Shown piece by piece: positions 7,873 through 12,940 of a stretch of 12,940 bases of DNA. A program made the position numbers and the translations under genes. Origin of the DNA: an uncultured Lachnospiraceae bacterium (GTDB lineage Bacteria; Bacillota; Clostridia; Lachnospirales; Lachnospiraceae); NCBI GenBank assembly GCA_934351705.1, contig CAKRJK010000012.1, positions 1 to 12,940 on the forward strand. The letters run 5' to 3'. The notes beneath the pieces are model-generated. The model saw nothing but the letters and a program-made list of their open reading frames with translations. It did no database searches and was not told where the DNA came from. Positions within the stretch are counted from its first letter, which is position 1, and every line of letters starts with the position of its first letter.

Positions 7873-7881
7873 TGTTATACT
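7873..7881 (+). promoter_or_regulatory. Extended -10 promoter for the Y-family polymerase gene
   Basis: TGTTATACT matches the extended -10 form TGnTATAAT with one mismatch in the hexamer. Transcription would start near 7888, giving a leader of about 30 nt. No recognisable -35 is present, as is common for extended -10 promoters. Confidence 0.5.
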
Positions 7882-7919
7882 AATCATAACTTTACTATAC
7901 TCCACGGAGGTTTTCAACT

Positions 7920-9155
7920 TTGGAATCATTAATTTTTCACATAGATGTCAACTCTGCTTTTTTGAGCTGGACCTCATTGGAACGCTTAGAAAACGGTGAT
8001 ACATTGGATTTACGTACCATTCCGTCAGCCATCGGCGGTGATCGCGAGAGCCGTCACGGCATCGTTCTCGCAAAATCCGTTCCCGCAAAGGTTTTCGGCG
8101 TAAAAACTGGAGAACCGATTGCACAGGCTTTACGAAAATGCGAGTCTTTGGTACTTGCAAAACCGGATCACGAGATGTACCGACGACGCTCCCGCGAAAT
8201 GATGGAACTTCTGCGTACCTTTACGCCGGATCTGGAACAGCTTTCGATTGATGAGTGCTTTCTGGATTTTGCTCCGATTGCCCACCACTATGCCTCCGCC
8301 GAGGAAGCAGCCCACATCATTGCGGATACCATCCATCAAAAACTGGGCTTTACCGTCAATATCGGGATTGCCCCAAATAAATTGCTCGCTAAGATGGCAA
8401 GTGATTTTGAAAAACCAAACAAAGTGCATACTTTATATAAAGAAGAGATTCCTACGAAGATGTGGCCTCTTCCCATAGAAGATTTGTATATGGTAGGCAA
8501 ATCCAGCTCGACCAGACTGCGTGCTCTGGGGATTACGACAATCGGTGAACTGGCTCATACCCCGCAGGATTTTTTGGTAAGGGAGTTTAAAAGTCACGGG
8601 ACTCTGATGTGGGAATATGCAAATGGCATTGCTCCCGATAAAGTGTGCAGCGAAGTTTCCAAAGCAAAGGGAATCGGCAACTCTACCACCCTGTCTGCGG
8701 ACGTGACCAACGCCGCTGATGCCAAGCAGATTCTGCTCGCACTTTCCGAACAGGTTGCCGCCAGACTGCGTGACGCGGGGCAGCTTGCCAATTCCGTGAC
8801 GGTTGAGATCAAATACCATACCTTTCAAAGTACCTCACATCAGTGCGCCCTGCTCTCGCCGACCAATGTGACCAGCGTGATCTATGACGTTTCCTGCCGG
8901 TTGTTTGATGAGATGTGGAACAAGACTCCGGTGCGGCTTTTGGGAATCCGCACCACCAAACTGATTGATGAGGATGAGCCTGTTCAGATGAATCTGTTTA
9001 ATATGGATTTTTCCGTTCCCCCGTCAACAGACACGGCTCCTGCCCTATCCTCCGAAAAGCAACAGCGGCTGGATGCGGCTTTGGATTCCATCAAAAACCG
9101 TTTCGGCGAAAGTGCCGTTGTGCGTGGCAGTTTTCTTCCTCCAAAAGAGGATTAA
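7920..9155 (+). CDS. dinB: Y-family DNA polymerase (DNA polymerase IV type)
   Basis: The 411-residue translesion polymerase shows the catalytic acidic residues in HIDVNSAFLSW (D9, with F14 at the steric-gate position) and SIDECFLD (D111, E112). NIGIAPNKLLAKMASDFEKPN (147-167) of the palm and the helix-hairpin-helix thumb MVGKSSSTRLRALGITTIGELA (191-212) follow. A little-finger domain covers about 245-350. QMNLF (356-360) resembles the QxxLF sliding-clamp binding motif, and a tail of about 50 residues follows it. The start is a TTG at 7920: GGAGG at 7906-7910 is spaced 9 nt from it, and it gives the expected N-terminus. The insert DLRTIPSAIGGDRESRHGIVLAKS recalls Clostridia members of the family rather than E. 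coli DinB, so the symbol is by family. It diverges from sbcDC with a possible shared SOS operator. Confidence 0.92.
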   Translation: MESLIFHIDVNSAFLSWTSLERLENGDTLDLRTIPSAIGGDRESRHGIVLAKSVPAKVFGVKTGEPIAQALRKCESLVLAKPDHEMYRRRSREMMELLRTFTPDLEQLSIDECFLDFAPIAHHYASAEEAAHIIADTIHQKLGFTVNIGIAPNKLLAKMASDFEKPNKVHTLYKEEIPTKMWPLPIEDLYMVGKSSSTRLRALGITTIGELAHTPQDFLVREFKSHGTLMWEYANGIAPDKVCSEVSKAKGIGNSTTLSADVTNAADAKQILLALSEQVAARLRDAGQLANSVTVEIKYHTFQSTSHQCALLSPTNVTSVIYDVSCRLFDEMWNKTPVRLLGIRTTKLIDEDEPVQMNLFNMDFSVPPSTDTAPALSSEKQQRLDAALDSIKNRFGESAVVRGSFLPPKED

Positions 9156-9161
9156 GTGCTA

Positions 9162-9190
9162 TTGTCTTTTTGGAAAAATTATCTTAAAAT
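9162..9190 (+). promoter_or_regulatory. Promoter for the nucleosidase-luxS operon
   Basis: TTGTCT (9162-9167) and TAAAAT (9185-9190) are spaced 17 bp, placing the transcription start near 9197 and a leader of about 25 nt. It lies directly after the polymerase gene stop codon, where no convincing terminator is visible, so read-through is possible. Confidence 0.6.
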
Positions 9191-9221
9191 AGCATATAGA
9201 TTGAAGAATGAGGAGGATGGT

Positions 9222-9914
9222 ATGTTAGGTATTATCGGTGCAATGGATGAAGAAGTTGCAAAAATCAAAGAACAGATGCAGGACGTAGAAGTTCACACAA
9301 AGGCTTCTATGGACTTTTATAAAGGAACTTTAAACGGCAAGGATACGGTTGTGGTCCGCTCCGGTATCGGAAAAGTCAATGCCGCAATGTGTACCCAGAT
9401 TCTCGCAGACGATTTTCATGTGACTGCGGTCATCAATACCGGCATTGCGGGTTCGCTCAATTCCAACATTGATATCGGTGACATCGTGCTGTCTACGGAT
9501 ACGATTGAACACGATATGGATGCTGTCGCATTCGGCTATCCGCTCGGTCAGATTCCGCGAATGGACACGCTCTCTTTTACGGCAGACGAAACACTGCGGA
9601 AAACCGCATTGAACGCATGTCAAAAGGCGATTCCGGACGTTCATGTTTTTGAGGGACGCATTGTCAGTGGGGATCAGTTTGTTTCGAGCCACGAGAAGAA
9701 GGACTGGCTTGTCGATACTTTCGGCGGCTACTGTACGGAGATGGAGGGGGCTGCCATTGCGCACGCCGCTTATCTGAATCACATTCCGTTTTTGATTATC
9801 CGTGCGATTTCCGATAAGGCAGATGACAGTGCTCACATGGACTACCCTGCTTTTGAGGCGATGGCAATTCAGAATTCCGTAAAATTACTTCTGGAAATGG
9901 CAGGTGAATTATAA
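9222..9914 (+). CDS. mtnN: 5'-methylthioadenosine/S-adenosylhomocysteine nucleosidase
   Basis: The enzyme cleaves adenine from S-adenosylhomocysteine and methylthioadenosine; the first reaction supplies S-ribosylhomocysteine to LuxS. The 230-residue protein has the family N-terminus MLGIIGAMDEEV, with E11 at the position of catalytic E12 in E. coli. It also has INTGIAGSL (71-79), the substrate loop TEMEGAAIAHAA (172-183, M174 and E175) and RAISDKAD (194-201) with the general-acid aspartate D198. I chose the ATG at 9222 because GAGGAGG sits just before it and the length fits the family's usual 230 or so. The frame is open back to a GTG at 9156, but that would add 22 residues through the promoter. 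It overlaps luxS by one base (TAATG). Confidence 0.95.
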   Translation: MLGIIGAMDEEVAKIKEQMQDVEVHTKASMDFYKGTLNGKDTVVVRSGIGKVNAAMCTQILADDFHVTAVINTGIAGSLNSNIDIGDIVLSTDTIEHDMDAVAFGYPLGQIPRMDTLSFTADETLRKTALNACQKAIPDVHVFEGRIVSGDQFVSSHEKKDWLVDTFGGYCTEMEGAAIAHAAYLNHIPFLIIRAISDKADDSAHMDYPAFEAMAIQNSVKLLLEMAGEL

Positions 9915-10393
9915 TGAAAAAAATCGCAAGTTTTACCGTGAACCACTTAACCCTGTTACCGGGTATCTATGTATCCCGCAAGGACACCGTCGGCAATAAC
10001 GTGCTTACCACATTTGATCTGCGTATGACCAGACCGAATTTTGAACCGGTCATGAATACCGCGGAAATGCACGCGATCGAACATCTCGGTGCCACTTATC
10101 TTAGAAATCATCCCGATTATGCAGATAAGACGATTTACTTCGGCCCTATGGGGTGCCGCACCGGATTTTATCTGATCCTTGCAGGTGACTATGAATCTAA
10201 AGATATTATCCCGTTGATTCAGGAGTTATTCTTATTTATTGCAGAATACGAGGGCGAGATTCCGGGTGCCGCCGCAAGAGACTGCGGAAATTATCTGGAT
10301 TTGAATCTCCCGATGGCAAAATATCTTGCAAAAAAATACTATGATGAGATTTTAGATGACATTACCGAGGAACATCTCATTTATCCCGATTAG
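9914..10393 (+). CDS. luxS: S-ribosylhomocysteine lyase (LuxS)
   Basis: LuxS splits S-ribosylhomocysteine into homocysteine and 4,5-dihydroxy-2,3-pentanedione, the precursor of the signal AI-2. The 159-residue length is typical. The metal site is visible as HAIEH (H53, E56, H57) plus C124 in ARDCGNY, and the catalytic cysteine is C81 in GPMGCRTGFY. The N-terminal SFTVNHLTLLPGIYVSRKD also matches the family. Its ATG shares a base with the stop codon of the upstream nucleosidase, so the two consecutive enzymes of S-adenosylhomocysteine recycling are probably made by coupled translation. Whether AI-2 is used for signalling cannot be read here; no lsr-type genes are in the window. Confidence 0.97.
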   Translation: MKKIASFTVNHLTLLPGIYVSRKDTVGNNVLTTFDLRMTRPNFEPVMNTAEMHAIEHLGATYLRNHPDYADKTIYFGPMGCRTGFYLILAGDYESKDIIPLIQELFLFIAEYEGEIPGAAARDCGNYLDLNLPMAKYLAKKYYDEILDDITEEHLIYPD

Positions 10394-10397
10394 ACGC

Positions 10398-10426
10398 TTG
10401 TTCGGATAAGGGTTTCGTAGTATAAT
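10398..10426 (+). promoter_or_regulatory. Promoter for the SUF-like cassette
   Basis: TTGTTC (10398-10403) and a consensus TATAAT (10421-10426) are separated by 17 bp, just after the luxS stop codon. The start would be near 10433, giving a leader of about 32 nt. A bulged inverted repeat, TTATCCCGA (10381-10389) with TCGGATAA (10402-10409), overlaps the -35. It could be a weak luxS terminator or an operator. Confidence 0.7.
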
Positions 10427-10464
10427 GTAGCAATGAGTGGCGAATATAACAATTTGGAGGAACT

Positions 10465-11187
10465 ATGTTAGAATTAAAGAATATATGCTATGAAGTCGAT
10501 GACGCAAATGACAACAAAGAAATTTTAAAAGACATCAGCCTGACTATCAACGAGCATTTCGTGGCAATCACCGGTCCGAACGGCGGCGGTAAATCCACAC
10601 TTGCCAAGATTATCGCAGGCATTATCAAACCGACCAGCGGTCAGATTTTGTTTAACGGAGAGGACATTACCGATCTGTCTATCACCGAACGAGCAAATAA
10701 GGGAATCAGCTTTGCTTTCCAGCAGCCTGTTCACTTTAAAGGTTTAACGGTAAAAGATCTGATCACCATTGCCGCAGGCGAAGAGATGTCCGTAAGCCAT
10801 ATCTGTGATATTTTATCCGAGGTTGGTCTGTGTGCAAGAGAATACATTGACCGTGAGGTAAACGGCAGCCTTTCCGGCGGTGAGTTAAAGCGAATTGAAA
10901 TTGCCATGATCCTTGCAAGAGGTACACAGCTTTCTATTTTTGATGAACCGGAGGCAGGAATCGACCTTTGGAGCTTTAACAGCCTGATCAAAGTATTTGA
11001 AAAAATGAGAGATGAGATTAACGGCTCTATCCTGATCATTTCACATCAGGAACGTATCTTGAATATTGCCGACAAAATCATCGTTATTGCAAACGGCAGC
11101 GTAGATTCTATCGGAACAAAGGAAGAGATTCTTCCTCGTCTGATGAATCAGCCTTCTACCTGCAAGACATTAACGGACAAGGCATAA
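10465..11187 (+). CDS. sufC: SufC-type ABC ATPase of a minimal Fe-S assembly system
   Basis: This is a soluble ABC ATPase of 240 residues with no membrane segments. It shows Walker A GPNGGGKST (37-45), the Q-loop in SFAFQQP (82-88), the signature LSGGE (136-140), Walker B LSIFDEPEAGID (156-167) and the switch histidine in ISHQER (H194). SufC-like features are PEAGID in place of PTSGLD-type transporter sequences and pairing with a SufB-type gene rather than a permease. SufC binds the scaffold and drives the conformational change needed for Fe-S cluster assembly. GGAGG precedes the ATG, and the gene has its own strong promoter. The scaffold gene begins 16 nt downstream, so the two form one operon. 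It corresponds to SmsC in the published naming of two-gene SUF-like minimal systems; the symbol sufC is used by homology. Confidence 0.9.
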   Translation: MLELKNICYEVDDANDNKEILKDISLTINEHFVAITGPNGGGKSTLAKIIAGIIKPTSGQILFNGEDITDLSITERANKGISFAFQQPVHFKGLTVKDLITIAAGEEMSVSHICDILSEVGLCAREYIDREVNGSLSGGELKRIEIAMILARGTQLSIFDEPEAGIDLWSFNSLIKVFEKMRDEINGSILIISHQERILNIADKIIVIANGSVDSIGTKEEILPRLMNQPSTCKTLTDKA

Positions 11188-11203
11188 GATAAGGAGGTTT
11201 ACA

Positions 11204-12121
11204 ATGGATCAAATAGAAAAGAATCTGTTAGCCGAGGTTGCGGATTTACACGGGATACCAGAGGGTGCATACAATATCCGTGCCAACGGACAGCTTGAAT
11301 CCCGAAACACAACCGCTAACATTGATATTATTACCAAAAAAGACGCTCCGGGCATTGATATTTTTATCAAACCGGGCACTGTAAATGAGAGTGTGCATAT
11401 TCCTGTTATTTTAAGCCAGAGCGGTTTGCAGGATATGGTATACAACGATTTTCATATCGGAGATAACTGTGATGTGACCATTATCGCAGGCTGCGGTATC
11501 CACAACTGCGGCACAGATACCTCAAAGCATGACGGTATCCACACCTTCTTCGTAGGAAAAAATTCCAAAGTCCGCTATATCGAAAAACATTACGGCGAGG
11601 GCGACGGCAACGGAGAAAATATTATGAACCCGGAAACGATCGTTCATTTAGAGGAAAATTCCTACATGGAAATGGAAACAACACAGATCAAAGGGATTGA
11701 TTCCACCAACCGCGTGACCACCGGAGATTTGAAAGACGGTGCGACCTTAGAAGTCCGTGAGAAAATCATGACACACGGCTCCCAATATGCAAAAACCGAC
11801 TTTAAGGTGGATTTGAACGGAGAAAATTCCAGCACAAACATTGTTTCCCGTTCTGTTGCCAAGGGATCGTCCCATCAGGTATTCTTAGCTAAGATATGCG
11901 GTAATAACAAATGTGCAGGTCACAGCGAATGTGATGCCATTATCATGGACGAGGCTCATGTGGATGCAACACCGGAGCTTTCCGCAAATAATATTGACGC
12001 AAATCTGATCCATGAGGCAGCGATCGGAAAAATTGCGGGTGAGCAGTTGATTAAGCTAATGACTTTGGGGTTGACTGAGCAAGAAGCCGAGGAACAGATT
12101 ATTAATGGATTTTTGAAATAA
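11204..12121 (+). CDS. sufB: Short SufB/SufD-type Fe-S cluster scaffold
   Basis: The protein is a SufB/SufD-family scaffold of 305 residues, well below the roughly 420-490 of standard SufD and SufB. Its middle is a beta-helix rich in short repeating strands (about 50-230). The C-terminal signature is clear: ICGNNKCAGHSECDAIIMD (231-249; C232, C237, C243), ELSANNIDANLIHEAAIGKI (258-277; H270, E271) and QLIKLMTLGLTEQEA (281-295). The last matches the HEA...IG..QL...RGL.EEEA end of SufB. C97 and C102 (AGCGIHNCG) are extra potential ligands. The long N-terminal region of full SufB is missing. An AAGGAGG ribosome site lies 6-7 nt before the ATG. With the adjacent ATPase it forms a SUF-like minimal system (SmsCB); cysteine desulfurase and SufD are not nearby. 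The family call is firm and the minimal-system role is inferred from length and context. Confidence 0.9.
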   Translation: MDQIEKNLLAEVADLHGIPEGAYNIRANGQLESRNTTANIDIITKKDAPGIDIFIKPGTVNESVHIPVILSQSGLQDMVYNDFHIGDNCDVTIIAGCGIHNCGTDTSKHDGIHTFFVGKNSKVRYIEKHYGEGDGNGENIMNPETIVHLEENSYMEMETTQIKGIDSTNRVTTGDLKDGATLEVREKIMTHGSQYAKTDFKVDLNGENSSTNIVSRSVAKGSSHQVFLAKICGNNKCAGHSECDAIIMDEAHVDATPELSANNIDANLIHEAAIGKIAGEQLIKLMTLGLTEQEAEEQIINGFLK

Positions 12122-12134
12122 ATTAGGATTGTAC

Positions 12135-12172
12135 AAGATTGTCACAAAAGGATTTTGTGGCAATCTTTTTTT
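12135..12172 (+). terminator. Terminator of the SUF-like operon
   Basis: AAGATTGTCACAAAA (12135-12149) pairs with TTTTGTGGCAATCTT (12153-12167) over 15 bp with one G-U wobble around a 3-nt loop, followed by a seven-T tract. It begins 13 nt after the scaffold stop codon. Confidence 0.95.
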
Positions 12173-12187
12173 GCAGGGAGGTTGTGA

Positions 12188-12394
12188 AGGGGTGAGTGTG
12201 CCCCATGCAAAAGTACTGTGCTCAAGGCTTCTAGCAGTTCTAAAGAATCGTCGCCAAATAAGGGCAACCAAGCGTTTTCCAAAACTCGCTATGCTCAAAC
12301 ATTGGAAAACGCTTGGTTTATTTGGCTCTCTGATTCTTAAGAACTGCACGAAGCCTTTCGATACAGTATTTTTGCATGGGGCACACTCACCCCT
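12188..12394. repeat. 207-bp imperfect inverted repeat (long hairpin element)
   Basis: The outer 25 bp are perfectly complementary (12188-12212 with 12370-12394; ends AGGGGTGAGTGTGCCCC). The innermost 17 bp are also perfect (12266-12282 with 12302-12318) around a 19-nt loop. Between them the arms match in blocks (TACTGT, AGGCTTC, GCAGTTCT, AAGAATC, GCCAAATA) broken by small mismatches and a 5-nt insertion in the left arm. A single base difference at 12213 is a G-U pair in plus-strand RNA. It contains no credible gene and no obvious target-site duplication. It could be a MITE-like non-autonomous element or the template of a long structured RNA. I do not recognise a named family. Confidence 0.85.
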
Positions 12395-12445
12395 CTTTCA
12401 ATCTTCCGGCGTTGCTTTGTTATTTTGTGGGTTTGTTTTCTGGGG

Positions 12446-12474
12446 TTGACATTATACTGGATTTGATTTAGTAT
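12446..12474 (+). promoter_or_regulatory. Promoter of the MarR-family gene
   Basis: A consensus TTGACA (12446-12451) and TAGTAT (12469-12474) are separated by 17 bp. An inverted repeat TATACT...AGTATA (12453-12458 with 12470-12475) spans the spacer and the -10, an ideal place for a repressor. Start is predicted near 12481. Confidence 0.75.
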
Positions 12475-12475
12475 A

Positions 12476-12525
12476 TTGTTCGTATTCTAATTGTTTGTAT
12501 TCTAATCATTTTTTATGATTGATTA
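12476..12525 (+). promoter_or_regulatory. Repeat-rich leader, possible MarR operators
   Basis: Two adjacent 15-bp direct repeats differ at one base: TTGTTCGTATTCTAA (12476-12490) and TTGTTTGTATTCTAA (12491-12505). They are followed by the inverted repeat AATCAT-N5-ATGATT (12504-12520). All lie between the promoter -10 and the ribosome site, where binding would repress the gene. MarR proteins commonly autoregulate through palindromes at such positions; which repeat is used here is unknown. Confidence 0.4.
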
Positions 12526-12539
12526 TGGAGGTTTTATTG

Positions 12540-12940
12540 ATGGAGCATTCTTATCATTATTTGATGATGGCAGGGCATACGATGATGCACAAAATGATTG
12601 TGAAGAGGCTGGCTGATACGGGGCTTACGCTTGGGCAGCCGAAGATTCTGGATTTTTTGTATTTCCATGATGGGATGGAGCAGAAAACGATTGCTAAGGC
12701 TTGTTTTATTGAACCGGGTACTCTGACTTCTATTTTGAACCGGATGGAAACTCAGGGCATGGTACAGCGCATGAATAAAGGGAATAATCGCCGTTCTTAT
12801 TATATTTATCTGACGGATTACGGCCGGGAGCTTGCCAAAAAGGTTCAGACAGCTTTTCTTGAGGAAGAAGCCCGCGTATTTGAGGGGATCAGTGACGAAC
12901 AACGCTCACAATTTCTCGCTGTTTTAGAGCAGCTTTGTAC
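12540..12940 (+). CDS. MarR-family transcriptional regulator, C-terminus cut by window edge
   Basis: The frame is open for 133 codons to the right edge; MarR proteins are usually 140-160 residues, so only a short tail is missing. The winged helix-turn-helix is clear. GLTLGQPKILDFLYFHDGMEQKTIAKAC (29-55) is followed by the recognition helix IEPGTLTSILNRMETQGMVQR (57-77) and a basic wing with NKGNNRRSYYIYLTDYGRELAKK (79-101). The flanking N- and C-terminal helices form the dimer interface. The first 20 residues are unusually rich in His and Met (MEHSYHYLMMAGHTMMHKM). GGAGG is spaced 8 nt from the ATG. Members often repress an adjacent exporter or detoxification gene and sense phenolic or other small molecules; the neighbour that would tell is beyond the edge. 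Repeats in the leader suggest autoregulation. Confidence 0.92.
   Translation, partial: MEHSYHYLMMAGHTMMHKMIVKRLADTGLTLGQPKILDFLYFHDGMEQKTIAKACFIEPGTLTSILNRMETQGMVQRMNKGNNRRSYYIYLTDYGRELAKKVQTAFLEEEARVFEGISDEQRSQFLAVLEQLC

Noticed and set aside
9156..9221. GTG-initiated 22-residue N-terminal extension of the nucleosidase
   Set aside because: It runs through a good promoter and lacks a ribosome site, whereas the ATG at 9222 has GAGGAGG and gives the family length.
12129..12449. 106-codon frame across the long hairpin (and a 97-codon frame on the other strand)
   Set aside because: Both are by-products of the inverted repeat and terminator, with no ribosome site and no protein family resemblance.
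12476..12505. Tandem 15-bp repeats considered as a CRISPR remnant
   Set aside because: They are directly adjacent with no spacers, far too short, and there are no cas genes.

Overview
The window looks like chromosome from a low-to-mid GC Gram-positive gut-type clostridium, most likely Lachnospiraceae. The evidence is the protein repertoire: a type III glutamine synthetase, a GlpP antiterminator, a short SbcC, a two-gene SUF-like cassette and a Clostridia-style Y-family polymerase. AGGAGG ribosome sites precede almost every gene, and intrinsic terminators are typical of Firmicutes. This placement is inferred from family resemblance, not from a database search. The window reads as ordinary chromosomal backbone; I see no prophage, CRISPR array, tRNA, rRNA or transposase.

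Layout, left to right. 1-1740 (-): glutamine synthetase III, cut by the left edge, with a leader carrying a strong intrinsic terminator (1818-1852) that suggests transcription attenuation. 2111-2677 (+): GlpP-type glycerol-3-phosphate antiterminator. It converges through a shared bidirectional terminator on a CPA2 cation/proton antiporter (2739-3938, -). 3939-4325 is a 387-nt gene-free stretch holding a perfect 14-bp terminator stem and, on the minus strand, what looks like an unannotated small RNA with its own TATAAT box. 4326-7825 (-): sbcDC nuclease operon with a 4-nt overlap. Divergent from it is 7920-9155 (+), a Y-family DNA polymerase with a TTG start. The divergent region contains a degenerate LexA-like box, so both repair units may share SOS control.

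9222-10393 (+): MTA/SAH nucleosidase and LuxS, overlapping by one base. Together they convert S-adenosylhomocysteine to homocysteine and release the AI-2 precursor. 10465-12121 (+): an ABC ATPase of the SufC type and a short SufB-type scaffold. This two-gene arrangement matches the minimal SUF-like (SMS) Fe-S assembly system, with no sufS, sufU or sufD nearby. It has its own promoter and a strong terminator.

12122-12539 contains a striking 207-bp imperfect inverted repeat (12188-12394) with nearly 100-nt arms, followed by a near-consensus promoter with several repeat motifs. These lead into a MarR-family regulator (12540 to the right edge, +, cut just short of its end).

I found no clearly new multi-gene system. 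The best candidates for undescribed biology are the putative small RNA at 4121-4266, the long hairpin at 12188-12394, and the attenuator in front of glutamine synthetase.
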